Part shown: positions 1-7,328 of the stretch, one piece after another
Position numbering within the stretch: the stretch's first letter is position 1
Layout: each line of letters begins with the position of its first letter
Assembly (NCBI GenBank): GCA_964483985.1
Contig: CAZADS010000092.1
Location: 1-14,062 of the forward strand
Reading direction: 5' to 3'
Origin: CAZADS01 sp964483985
GTDB taxonomy: Bacteria > Pseudomonadota > Alphaproteobacteria > Thalassobaculales > Thalassobaculaceae
Length of the DNA stretch: 14,062 nt
Notes under the pieces: generated by a model
Seen by the model: only the letters and a program-made list of their open reading frames with translations
The model's database searches: none
What the model was told of the DNA's origin: nothing
Made by a program: the position numbers and the translations under genes

Positions 1-435
1 AATAAGCATACAGGATTTAAGAAGGTAAACGCCTTGGATACCGCTCACTTCTACAGAACCTTCTTTAACAGCCCAAGCCGCCGCCACATAAGGCCAAGAC
101 ACCCACCATATCATGGTGCACACAGGCAACAGGATGAAAAAGACTCCAAAAAGATCAATTTTTGCCTTTCCTAGCCTACCAATATTTCCATACAGGATAT
201 CAACTCTTACATGAGAGTTATGTAGTAAAGTGTAGCCAGCGGCGACCAAGAAAATAATAGCATGCATGTACCAAATGGACTCTTGCATGATTAAAATACT
301 AAGTCCAAACACATAACGCATAACCACAACAATTACTTGAATAAGGACCATCGCCAAAGCCAGCCAAGCAACGGTTCTACCAATGAATTCATTGATATTA
401 TCTATGTGCCGCGCTACTTCTGCGAGAGCTCGCAT
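1..435 (-). CDS. TRAP transporter small permease subunit (DctQ family), 3' end cut by window edge
   Basis: This is the small integral membrane subunit of a tripartite ATP-independent periplasmic (TRAP) importer, which bridges the binding protein and the large DctM permease. The ATG at 435 is preceded by AGGGAG (443-448) with 7 nt spacing. The 145 visible codons start MRALAEVARHIDNINEFIGR and contain three hydrophobic segments, at about residues 23-43, 51-70 and 87-115, separated by short charged loops such as HNSHVRVDILY (a typical DctQ feature is a V-R-V-D motif after TM2). The last visible part, WAVKEGSVEVSGIQGVYLLK, matches the family pattern before the fourth helix, which is off the edge. 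It lies 87 nt downstream of the binding-protein gene, with a hairpin between them. I am confident of the family; the substrate is defined only through the neighbouring binding protein. Confidence 0.88.
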   Translation of the reverse strand, partial: MRALAEVARHIDNINEFIGRTVAWLALAMVLIQVIVVVMRYVFGLSILIMQESIWYMHAIIFLVAAGYTLLHNSHVRVDILYGNIGRLGKAKIDLFGVFFILLPVCTMIWWVSWPYVAAAWAVKEGSVEVSGIQGVYLLKSCMLI

Positions 436-464
436 CACTAAACTCCCTGATCAGATCTAAACTT

Positions 465-499
465 AAAAAAACACCCGCGCCACCATAAGTTGGCGCGGG
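465..499 (-). terminator. Hairpin plus T-tract between the TRAP binding protein and permease genes
   Basis: A perfect 9-bp GC-rich inverted repeat (CCCGCGCCA at 474-482, TGGCGCGGG at 491-499, 8-nt loop) is followed on the minus strand by TGTTTTTTT (473-465). It begins 23 nt after the dctP-like stop codon and ends before the dctQ ribosome binding site. It has the form of an intrinsic terminator. Because the permease gene follows directly, it most likely acts as a partial terminator or 3'-end stabiliser that keeps the binding protein in excess over the membrane subunits. That role is inferred. Confidence 0.75.
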
Positions 500-522
500 C
501 ATCTTTGATTTTACGATAAAGT

Positions 523-1632
523 TTAACCCTTTCCATATTGGAATGGTAAAGTTCTCGCATTCATAAAACCTTGCAAACCAATCTTCGACCAGCCAATTGC
601 CGTTTTACGGAAATTTCGGTAACTATCCCAAACCGCTTTTGCTGTAGCATCGGTATTACCTACTTTGTCTACAACTTCTCCGGAAACCCGACCAAGTTCT
701 TGAAGCAGGGAATCTGGATACTTATGCATCTTTACACCATGCTGGGTAATCAATTTTTTTAATGCTCCTGGACTAGCACCATCATATTCTGCAGTTTGAA
801 TAAAACATTCCGCCTGCAAGACCGATTCGATTATGGCTTGATCATCAGTTCCGAGACCGTTCCAGAACTTTTTGTTTATGGCATAACTTCCCATTGTGCC
901 GGGCTCATGAAAACCTGGCCAATGATAATTTTTCACCACTTTATAAAAACCAAATGCTAAATCGTGCCACGGCCCGACCCATTCTGCTCCATCTATTGCA
1001 CCCGATTGTAAAGCCGGAAAAACTTCGCCACCAGGTAAATTAACGACAGCTACACCAAGAGCCCTAAGCACTTCACCACCTAGACCAGGCATGCGAAATT
1101 TAACACCCTTGAAATCATCAAGTTTGGTAATTTGTTTGTTTAACCAACCACCCATTTGAGTTCCGGTAGATGGACCGATAAAAGGCTTCATCCCGAATTG
1201 ATCGTGTAGATCATCCCAAAGTTTCTGGCCACCTCCGTAGTGGATCCATGCATATTGTTCAGCTGGAGTCATTCCAAATGGCACGGCGGTAAAAAAATTG
1301 AATGCTTGAGCTTTGCTCGGAAAGTAGTATTCCGCGGAAAAATACATTTCTGCATTACCTTGTGAGACGGCATCGAACACACCAAATGCAGGCACTAGTT
1401 CACCAGCATTGAATAATTTCACATTAATGCGTCCACCGGAAGCAGCTTTAATTCTTGCAGCAACCCTATTGGCAGAAGTACCGAGACCCGGGAAATTTTT
1501 AGGAAAAGAAGTTACCAACTTAAGTTCCTTAGCTCCTTGAGAGAGAGCTGGAGTGGGAAAGTTGGCAGCAGCGGTAACCGCTCCCGCTACGCCAGCGGTT
1601 GCGGCACCCTTCATAAAGGCACGACGTTTCAT
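523..1632 (-). CDS. TRAP transporter solute-binding protein, DctP superfamily, Tat-exported, TakP-like
   Basis: This is a periplasmic binding protein (369 aa) that captures a small carboxylate and delivers it to the DctQM membrane complex. The start at 1632 was chosen because AGGGAGG (1641-1647) sits 8 nt upstream and translation from it begins with a twin-arginine signal, MKRRAFMKGAATAGVAGA, with likely cleavage near ALS/QG at about residue 32. An in-frame upstream ATG at 1728 would bury the signal peptide. The mature part has the DctP hallmarks: GTQMGGW (157-163), FRMPGLGG (179-186), and DGAEWVGPWHD (214-224). Q159, R180 and E217-W218 appear to match, from memory, the pyruvate- and sodium-binding residues of the Rhodobacter alpha-keto-acid binding protein TakP. 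A 2-oxo or 2-hydroxy acid ligand is therefore plausible but unproven. The gene is the first of its own operon, separated from DUF169 by a 245-nt region with a probable terminator. Confidence 0.9.
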   Translation of the reverse strand: MKRRAFMKGAATAGVAGAVTAAANFPTPALSQGAKELKLVTSFPKNFPGLGTSANRVAARIKAASGGRINVKLFNAGELVPAFGVFDAVSQGNAEMYFSAEYYFPSKAQAFNFFTAVPFGMTPAEQYAWIHYGGGQKLWDDLHDQFGMKPFIGPSTGTQMGGWLNKQITKLDDFKGVKFRMPGLGGEVLRALGVAVVNLPGGEVFPALQSGAIDGAEWVGPWHDLAFGFYKVVKNYHWPGFHEPGTMGSYAINKKFWNGLGTDDQAIIESVLQAECFIQTAEYDGASPGALKKLITQHGVKMHKYPDSLLQELGRVSGEVVDKVGNTDATAKAVWDSYRNFRKTAIGWSKIGLQGFMNARTLPFQYGKG

Positions 1633-1640
1633 TAACAAAT

Positions 1641-1647
1641 CCTCCCT
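1641..1647 (-). promoter_or_regulatory. Strong ribosome binding site that sets the start of the TRAP binding protein
   Basis: AGGGAGG on the minus strand lies 8 nt before the ATG at 1632. It supports the shorter protein with an N-terminal Tat signal over the longer open frame that begins at 1728. Confidence 0.85.
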
Positions 1648-1650
1648 AAA

Positions 1651-1711
1651 TGCGTGAAAGTACGCACTTTGTTGCACCAAGTCATAACAAAAGGAAATAA
1701 CACTCCCTTTT
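1651..1711 (-). promoter_or_regulatory. Presumed promoter/leader of the TRAP operon with two small inverted repeats
   Basis: Within the gap between the upstream terminator and the binding-protein start there are two inverted repeats. One is AAAAGGAA (1689-1696) with TCCCTTTT (1704-1711), 7-nt spacer, where one position pairs only as a G-T wobble. The other is TGCGT (1651-1655) with ACGCA (1662-1666), 6-nt spacer, just upstream of the ribosome binding site. They could be operators or leader hairpins. I could not find a convincing -35/-10 pair, so the promoter is inferred from position alone. Confidence 0.3.
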
Positions 1712-1732
1712 GACCTACTAAAACGCACTACT

Positions 1733-1776
1733 AAAAAATACTAGACTCGGGCTGCTATCGGCGCAACATCCCAGTC
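1733..1776 (-). terminator. Probable intrinsic terminator at the end of the F420/oxidoreductase operon
   Basis: On the minus strand, an imperfect stem (GACT at 1776-1773 pairing with AGTC at 1747-1744, an inner GG/CC, then GTTGC/GCAGC including one G-U pair, 7-nt loop) is followed by a run of six T (1738-1733) after a 5-nt gap. It lies about 100 nt past the DUF169 stop. Bulges make the stem weaker than the 474-499 hairpin, but position and T-run fit a terminator. Confidence 0.5.
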
Positions 1777-1877
1777 AACAAATCTACTCTTTACGCTAAT
1801 CAATCACGTGAAGAATTGTTTAGATGAAATTTTCCTAGATATTAGTTAGAAATTGGATTTTCTTCCTTTTCAAACTC

Positions 1878-2684
1878 CTATCCATAGCTCTTTGACATTC
1901 CGTCTGCTGGATCTGCAAAAGCGGAATATGGAGGGTAAGGATAACGTAAACCATTTCGAGCCAAATGACCCATCCCTTCTACTCCTCGAACAAATTCGTC
2001 TGGGGGACAAGCCATTAATAATTCGTCATCTGCAACCCCCCCATACCGGCGTTCAGCATAACAAGGAAGGGCTAAACTTGTTTGCCGAGTGGACAAAGCC
2101 CTGCCCCAACTATCAGCGCAGGCGCTTTCTCCCGTAAGAGTAAAATCATAGCGCCGATAATTATGGTATTGTAAGCCATTAATAAATAGTATCATTTGAC
2201 CCGGAGAAGCATAAAACAAACAAATGTCCGGTAAATCTAAGCGGCCAGAACGGAGTGGAGAAGCTGCCAAGCCTGAATAACGGCCGCTTTCGACCCGAGG
2301 CATTTGAGCTTGATGTGCTGACGCCGCTTTCTGGTTGCCAAACCAAACGCCGTTCATCTTTGAGCCAGAACTCAAATCCTCTGGGATTGGTTCCAATCCT
2401 ATGTTAGCACCACAGCTTGATCCAGGACGTAGGTTATCCTGAACGATACCAAGCGTAAAACCTGCCGTCCTAACTTGGGTAACCAGTTGGCAAGTTGTAA
2501 AAAACTTCCCGTCCGCAGGCGTCCTAAGGCCCTGAATTTTTCGCATATCTTCTGCATTTTCAAACAATTTCATTCCAAAAGGAAAAGTTCGAAGTTTAAT
2601 TAAGTCGATCAATCTTTCTGATGCTTCTTTAATTTTTTCTACGTTCAGATTGTTGTCTGCATGTATTTCTCTTGAGCCTTTCAT
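1878..2684 (-). CDS. DUF169 family protein of unknown function
   Basis: This 268-aa soluble protein has no signal peptide or membrane segment. It matches the DUF169 pattern: an N-terminal helix with RLIDLIKLRTFPFGMKL (about 24-40), a Cys-Gln motif (TTCQLV, C65), a Pro-Gly-Ser-Ser-Cys motif (C91), a central strand-rich part with LPDICLFYASPGQM (151-164), and a C-terminal C-x-P region (LPCYAERR, LLMACPPDE). Six cysteines (65, 91, 155, 189, 208, 226) are spread along it, and the family has no established biochemical role known to me. The ATG at 2684 has AAGGGA 8 nt upstream. It is 23 nt after the GMC gene and is the last gene before a terminator, so it is probably co-transcribed with the oxidoreductases. 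Metal or cofactor binding by the cysteines is a guess. Confidence 0.72.
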   Translation of the reverse strand: MKGSREIHADNNLNVEKIKEASERLIDLIKLRTFPFGMKLFENAEDMRKIQGLRTPADGKFFTTCQLVTQVRTAGFTLGIVQDNLRPGSSCGANIGLEPIPEDLSSGSKMNGVWFGNQKAASAHQAQMPRVESGRYSGLAASPLRSGRLDLPDICLFYASPGQMILFINGLQYHNYRRYDFTLTGESACADSWGRALSTRQTSLALPCYAERRYGGVADDELLMACPPDEFVRGVEGMGHLARNGLRYPYPPYSAFADPADGMSKSYG

Positions 2685-2707
2685 TTAATCATTCCCTTTC
2701 AACTCAT

Positions 2708-4309
2708 TTATGCGTTTTCCCGAGCATCTTGAATGATCATAGACGATGCTTTCTCAGCGATCATTATTGTCGGTGCATTGGTGTTACCAGTCGTTACCGT
2801 CGGCATAATGGAGGCATCAACCACTCTTAATCCAAAAATCCCGTGAACCTTTAATTGTGAATCAACAACTGACATTGGATCCTCACCCATCCTGCACGTG
2901 CTAACAGGATGGTAGATAATACCGCCCCTTTTTCTAGCAAAGTCCTCTAATTCAGAATCGGATTGTGCACTTATTCCTGGAGATATTTCACCTGCACTAA
3001 ATGAATGTATTGCTGATTGAGAAAAAATTTTGCGCGCTTGGCGCATACCCTCAACAATCACTCTTACATCCTCTTTATTAGAAAGATAATTTGGGACAAT
3101 TTTAGGATATTTAAACGGATCAGAGGATTGAGCCATGATGGATCCCCTGCTAACTGGCCGGACAGGGCAGACAGCTACTGTCATCCCAGGTGCTTTCTCA
3201 AGCTCTCCGAAACGGGTATCGGAATAGCTTGCTGGCGTAAATAACAATTGTAGATCAGGGCTGGAAAGACCCTCTCTACTTCGAGAAAAAACCATCGCAC
3301 TAGTGACGCCCATAGTTAAAGCCCCTCTACCTAAAAACACCCAAGAACCTATTTCTCGAACAAGTTTTAAACCCCGGCTTAACTCATTAATTGACTGCGT
3401 GTTTTTTACCCTATGACTAATACGCGCAACATAATGGTCTTGGAGATTCCCACCCACGCCCGGTAAATCGTGCAATATGTCTACACCAATAGAACGCAAA
3501 TGTGCTGCTGGTCCTATTCCCGAAATCTGAAGCAAATGGGGTGAATTAACGGCCCCCCCAGATATTATCACCTCTCTGGTCGCACTAGCTTCAAGATTTT
3601 TATTATGCTGATAAAATTTTATTCCAGTACACCGCAGTCCTTCAAATGTTAACCCCGTAACAATCGCATTGGTTTCGATTAAAACGTTTTCACGGGTTTT
3701 AGCTCTGGATAGGAATGTCCGTGCGGTAGACCCACGCACACGACCCTTTCGAGTCATCTGGGAATATCCCACCCCTTCTGCTTTTGTCCCATTCAAATCT
3801 TCACTTTTTGGAAACCCAGCCTGCTGTGCAGCATCCACGAAAGCATGCGTCAAATCCAAAACAGAACGATAATCTTCTACCTCAAGCGGTCCTCCTGATC
3901 CCCGGACTTCTGGATTTCCTTTATTTTTATAATTTTCAGACTTTTTAAAAAATGGAAGTACTTCATCATAAGACCAACCTCTACACCCCATTTGCGACCA
4001 ACCATCATAATCTGCGGGGTTCCCGCGCACATAAAGCATACCATTTATCGAACTTGAACCACCAAGCACACGCCCACGAGGCCAATGTATACGTCGATCG
4101 CCGCTTGTTGGTTCTGGTTCTGAAGAATAATTCCAATTCACCTTAGGGTTATGGAGTAGGGAAAGTATTCCCGCCGGTATGTGAATCATTGGATGCAGGT
4201 CTTTCGGACCAGCCTCGATTAACAAAACCCTGTAGCCGCTATCGCTTAATCTATCTGCGAGAACACACCCAGCGGATCCAGCACCCACGATAATATAGTC
4301 CGCTTTCAT
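2708..4309 (-). CDS. GMC-family FAD-dependent oxidoreductase (choline dehydrogenase/alcohol dehydrogenase-like)
   Basis: This 533-aa enzyme oxidises an alcohol (or similar CH-OH group) with FAD and passes electrons to oxygen or another acceptor. The N-terminal dinucleotide-binding motif is GAGSAG (9-14), with the adenosine-ribose acidic residue in LLIEAG (29-34). GMC signature 1 is GRVLGGSSSINGMLYVRG (79-96) and signature 2 is GGAVNSPHLLQISGIG (251-266). The C-terminal catalytic pair appears as H467 (IIYHPVSTCRMG) and N511 in TTGNTNAPT. Length is normal for bacterial choline-dehydrogenase-like members. There is no signal peptide, so it is cytoplasmic. The start codon has GGAGG 12 nt upstream, a slightly long spacing. 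It sits 22 nt after the fourth LLM gene and 23 nt before DUF169. The substrate cannot be read from sequence; linkage to F420 genes is unusual because GMC enzymes use FAD. Confidence 0.93.
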   Translation of the reverse strand: MKADYIIVGAGSAGCVLADRLSDSGYRVLLIEAGPKDLHPMIHIPAGILSLLHNPKVNWNYSSEPEPTSGDRRIHWPRGRVLGGSSSINGMLYVRGNPADYDGWSQMGCRGWSYDEVLPFFKKSENYKNKGNPEVRGSGGPLEVEDYRSVLDLTHAFVDAAQQAGFPKSEDLNGTKAEGVGYSQMTRKGRVRGSTARTFLSRAKTRENVLIETNAIVTGLTFEGLRCTGIKFYQHNKNLEASATREVIISGGAVNSPHLLQISGIGPAAHLRSIGVDILHDLPGVGGNLQDHYVARISHRVKNTQSINELSRGLKLVREIGSWVFLGRGALTMGVTSAMVFSRSREGLSSPDLQLLFTPASYSDTRFGELEKAPGMTVAVCPVRPVSRGSIMAQSSDPFKYPKIVPNYLSNKEDVRVIVEGMRQARKIFSQSAIHSFSAGEISPGISAQSDSELEDFARKRGGIIYHPVSTCRMGEDPMSVVDSQLKVHGIFGLRVVDASIMPTVTTGNTNAPTIMIAEKASSMIIQDARENA

Positions 4310-4331
4310 TTCTACAGCCTGCCTCCACCCA

Positions 4332-5291
4332 TCAAAACTTTTTCAAGACTTGATCCGAAAATCGTTCCATCGAAGCCAAAGTTTCTTTAAGATTTTCTGG
4401 TTTAGCTAATTGAAACATAAAAATTTCTACGCCCATATCTTTTAAAACCCCTATATCATCCATAATTGCTGCGGGTCCGCCTGTCATAATGTGTCGAGCA
4501 CCCTCTTGCGGTGTTCTACGATCCAGCACCTCGTGGTCCCAATTACTCCAAAACCCTAGGTCTAAACTATCGGGGTCTCGATCAGCCTGTGCGGCCATAT
4601 GCTTCAAAGATGATATAGCAGCAAAATATTTAGCCGATGTATTAAGTGGAAAATTTGGATTGGCACCGATCGGAAACCAACCATCCCCTAAACTGATAGC
4701 ACGACGTTTCGCTGCCGCGCTCTCACCACCAATCCATAATGGTGGATGTGGTTTTTGAACGGGTTTTGGTTCAAATTTAATATCAGAAAAGCTGTTATAT
4801 CTACCGTGAAAGGATGGCTTATCCGCAGTCCAAAGCTCCTTAAATATTCTGATATATTCGTCGGTTACTTTTCCACGCTCGTTAAAAGGTTCAGCGCCAA
4901 TAGCCAGGAATTCTTCCTCCATCCAACCGGCTCCACAACCAATAGTGATGCGGCCCTTCGATAAGATATCTATTGTCGCAATCGTTTTGGCAGCATGCAC
5001 AGGATTACGGTGAGGCACCACCATAACAGACGAAAGAATTCTGATATTTGAAGTCACAGCCGCTATATAAGACATTAATGTCAACTGCTCCAGACATTCT
5101 CCGTCTGGGGGGAAAGGTGGCTCGCCACTATCCGAATAGGGATACAAAGGCTCTATCGATCGTGGAATCACAATGTGATCAGAAACTGATACATAACCTA
5201 GTCCTATTTCTTCAGCCTTAGTAAGTAACTCCTTTATCGAACTAGGGTTGGCCAAGGGGCCTCTTGTAGGAAGTCCAAATCCAAAAATCAC
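4332..5291 (-). CDS. LLM-class F420-dependent oxidoreductase, tandem paralogue B
   Basis: This 319-aa luciferase-like monooxygenase-fold protein (TIM barrel) probably uses F420 or FMN to reduce or oxidise a small molecule. It starts at GTG 5291, with AGGAG (5298-5302) 6 nt upstream; the first residues MIFGFGLPTRGP are the usual first barrel strand. Other family landmarks are VSDHI (36-40), SVMVVPHRNPV (88-98), DILSKGR (108-114), GCGAGWMEEEF (118-128), PFNERGKVTDEY (135-146) and KPHPPLWIGGES (180-191), the pattern of the Rv2161c-like F420 subgroup. It aligns without gaps with its upstream neighbour (start 6296) over the first 197 residues, with about 58 percent identity by my hand count, so the two are a tandem duplication. 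The C-terminal third diverges, suggesting a different substrate. The F420 assignment rests on the subgroup and the adjacent biosynthesis genes. Confidence 0.88.
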   Translation of the reverse strand: MIFGFGLPTRGPLANPSSIKELLTKAEEIGLGYVSVSDHIVIPRSIEPLYPYSDSGEPPFPPDGECLEQLTLMSYIAAVTSNIRILSSVMVVPHRNPVHAAKTIATIDILSKGRITIGCGAGWMEEEFLAIGAEPFNERGKVTDEYIRIFKELWTADKPSFHGRYNSFSDIKFEPKPVQKPHPPLWIGGESAAAKRRAISLGDGWFPIGANPNFPLNTSAKYFAAISSLKHMAAQADRDPDSLDLGFWSNWDHEVLDRRTPQEGARHIMTGGPAAIMDDIGVLKDMGVEIFMFQLAKPENLKETLASMERFSDQVLKKF

Positions 5292-5339
5292 TTTCTTCTC
5301 CTCTATTAAATCGCCAAGTAATTAAGAATGGATAATGAT

Positions 5340-6296
5340 TTATTTAAATAGAGGTAAAACTTCACCTCCAAACCACTCCATTTGCTCTATAGTTTCTGAT
5401 AAGCTGGGCTGCTGAAATACAAAAACCATCGTATGCAAACCCAATTTTTCAAATTTAGCGATGTCTTCTGCAATAGAATCGGCTTTACCCGTCAAAATTA
5501 ACCTTTCACCGTTTTGATTAAATCGCTCCTCAGATGCCACAGCACCAGTATAAAAATAGGCGATATCAATTTCAGCGGGGTCCCTAGCCTCTTGATGACA
5601 AACATCATTCAAAACTTCAATTCGTTGTCCCAGACTATCGGCATCCAAAATTCGATACCTAGGATTATTGGAAGCAGGATACCAAGCATCTCCAAAGCGC
5701 GCTGTTCGTCGCAAAGCAGCAATACTTTCTCCGCCAATCCAGATTGGCGGGTGCGGTTTTTGAACTGGCGACGGCTCAAAATGTATATCAGAAAAACTAG
5801 CGAATTGACCTACGAATGTTGGGTCTTTAGCCGTCCACAATTCCTTAAATATCGAGAGATATTCATCTGTTGCTTTACCACGTTCGCTAAACGGCGGACC
5901 GCCAATTGCCTCAACTTCTTCAGCCATCCAGCCTGCCCCACACCCCAGAATGACGCGTCCATTCGATAAAACGTCTGCTGATGCAATTATTTTAGCAGTT
6001 AAAACAGGGGCCCTATAGGGAACAACCATAACAGAAGTTAGAATTTTTATTCGTTTCGTTTGACCTGCAATAAAGGCCAATGCTGTCAGCTGCTCGTGGC
6101 ATTCTCCGATTGAAGCACCTGGCCATACTCCACTGGAGGTGTACGGATAAGTACTATCAATTCCATCCGGAACCAAAATATGGTCATTAATACTAAGAAC
6201 ATCAAACCCTAGAGACTCACCCTTAACAGCGATGGCCGTTATACCTTCTGGAGATATCCCTGCACCACGCAGCATTAGTTGGAAACCAAATCGCAT
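5340..6296 (-). CDS. LLM-class F420-dependent oxidoreductase, tandem paralogue A
   Basis: This 318-aa TIM-barrel oxidoreductase is of the same subgroup as the gene after it. I place the start at ATG 6296 (MRFGFQLMLRG), since AAGGAG (6305-6310) is 8 nt upstream. An in-frame GTG at 6305 overlaps that ribosome binding site and would add only three residues. Landmarks are INDHILVP (36-43), SVMVVPYRAPV (88-98), GCGAGWMAEEV (118-128), PFSERGKATDEY (135-146) and KPHPPIWIGGES (180-191). The 80-nt gap before it is the longest between genes of this operon, while the next gene follows after 48 nt. Cofactor (F420 rather than FMN) is inferred from subgroup and context; the substrate is unknown. Confidence 0.88.
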   Translation of the reverse strand: MRFGFQLMLRGAGISPEGITAIAVKGESLGFDVLSINDHILVPDGIDSTYPYTSSGVWPGASIGECHEQLTALAFIAGQTKRIKILTSVMVVPYRAPVLTAKIIASADVLSNGRVILGCGAGWMAEEVEAIGGPPFSERGKATDEYLSIFKELWTAKDPTFVGQFASFSDIHFEPSPVQKPHPPIWIGGESIAALRRTARFGDAWYPASNNPRYRILDADSLGQRIEVLNDVCHQEARDPAEIDIAYFYTGAVASEERFNQNGERLILTGKADSIAEDIAKFEKLGLHTMVFVFQQPSLSETIEQMEWFGGEVLPLFK

Positions 6297-6304
6297 ACTG
6301 TTCA

Positions 6305-6310
6305 CTCCTT
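6305..6310 (-). promoter_or_regulatory. Ribosome binding site that decides the start of LLM paralogue A
   Basis: AAGGAG on the minus strand lies 8 nt before ATG 6296. The alternative GTG start uses its last base (6305), so the ATG is preferred. Confidence 0.8.
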
Positions 6311-6376
6311 AGCTAGATTCTGGAGCATTAAACATTCACCTTCAATAAAACCTATAAATATAGTTTAGAGATCAAT

Positions 6377-7309
6377 TTAATGTTTAGAACGAAGTTCCGA
6401 AACGTGGTTTAGCACTTTTTCAATAATTTGCTCCGTCTGATCTTCCATCTCCGAATCACCCGTCCCAATGGGTCGGAGGATAAACTTGGATACACCGTGA
6501 TCAACATATGCCTGAATGCGATCAAGCATTTTATCAGCGTTTCCTACGACAAACCCTCGACTGGCCTCTTTCCCCGTTCTTTTCTCAAAATCAATAGCCA
6601 TTTTTCTTACTGGTTCATCATCCCATGATCCAAAACGCACACCGAACGCCGCACTAAAATGCTCACGATCCATTGACCGACCATGCCGTTCCGCTGCCTG
6701 CATAATCTTGTTAACGACATCACCCGCTTCTTCTGGAGAATCAAAGGCGGCTTGCCAACCAGTGCCGTACTTTCCAGATCGTTCTATCGCCGCGTCAGAG
6801 CTCCCACCAATCCATAGTGGCAGCGGGTCTTGAACGGGCTTTGGGGATACAATGGCCTTATCATATTGAAAATGTTTACCACTAAAACTCATCTCTTCAC
6901 CCGCCCATAAACGCCCCATAATTTCTAGAGCCTCGTTCATTCTTTGTCCACGCGCTTTAGTCGCCGTGCCTGAACCCACCCAATCTCGCGATCGATTGCT
7001 GCCTAGGCCAAAAGCCGGCAGCAATCTTCCATTGGAAAGATAGTCGACGGTAGCGCATTGCTTGGCAGTCAACAGTGGATCCCTAAGTCCTAAAGAGGCC
7101 ACGTTCATCCCAAATTTTATCTTGTTAGTAGCTCCTGCCAAGCCAGCCATCACTGACATACATTCCAAGAATGGTTCTTTAGAAATCAGCCGATCGGTTT
7201 GCCATAGAGAATCCACCCCTGCCTCATCGCATCGTTTTACCCATCTCCAATATCCATCTGCACTCGAAAAAGTATAAGTTGCCATTCCTAGACCCAGTCC
7301 AATACCCAT
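6377..7309 (-). CDS. LLM-class oxidoreductase (probably F420-dependent), second of four
   Basis: This 310-aa luciferase-like protein is from a different branch than the downstream pair. Motifs include MGIGLGLGMATY at the N-terminus, DSLWQTDR (33-40), NVASLGLRDPLLTAKQ (69-84), DYLSNGRLLPAFGLG (89-103), VSPKPVQ (154-160) and LWIGGSSDAA (165-174). The N-terminal region lacks the ProHisProPro-linked insert of the paralogous pair. ATG 7309 is preceded by AGGAG 6 nt upstream, and the gene starts 19 nt after the first LLM gene. The combination of GLRDPLLTAK and NGR motifs fits Mer-like and F420-dependent family members, but FMN cannot be excluded. Substrate unknown. Confidence 0.86.
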   Translation of the reverse strand: MGIGLGLGMATYTFSSADGYWRWVKRCDEAGVDSLWQTDRLISKEPFLECMSVMAGLAGATNKIKFGMNVASLGLRDPLLTAKQCATVDYLSNGRLLPAFGLGSNRSRDWVGSGTATKARGQRMNEALEIMGRLWAGEEMSFSGKHFQYDKAIVSPKPVQDPLPLWIGGSSDAAIERSGKYGTGWQAAFDSPEEAGDVVNKIMQAAERHGRSMDREHFSAAFGVRFGSWDDEPVRKMAIDFEKRTGKEASRGFVVGNADKMLDRIQAYVDHGVSKFILRPIGTGDSEMEDQTEQIIEKVLNHVSELRSKH

Positions 7310-7328
7310 AGCCCACTCCTAATAATCG

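Noticed and set aside
1671..1682. TTGCACCAA-like sequence as a GntR or LacI operator
   Set aside because: The two halves do not form a proper palindrome and no regulator gene is nearby.
1633..1728. Longer open frame for the TRAP binding protein, starting at ATG 1728
   Set aside because: It would place 32 residues before the Tat signal, and the strong AGGGAGG site fits only ATG 1632.
1853..2137. Plus-strand open frames, for example 1853-2137, 5514-5969, 6516-6833 and 11004-11396
   Set aside because: Each lies opposite a well-supported minus-strand gene, has no family motif and is a shadow of its codons.
6297..6305. GTG 6305 as the start of LLM paralogue A
   Set aside because: It overlaps the AAGGAG ribosome binding site; ATG 6296 has the right spacing and begins at the usual family N-terminus.
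6297..6376. Possible internal promoter or terminator in the 80-nt gap between the second and third LLM genes
   Set aside because: There is only an AT-rich CTATA/TATAG repeat and no -35/-10 pair with correct spacing or a GC stem with T-run.
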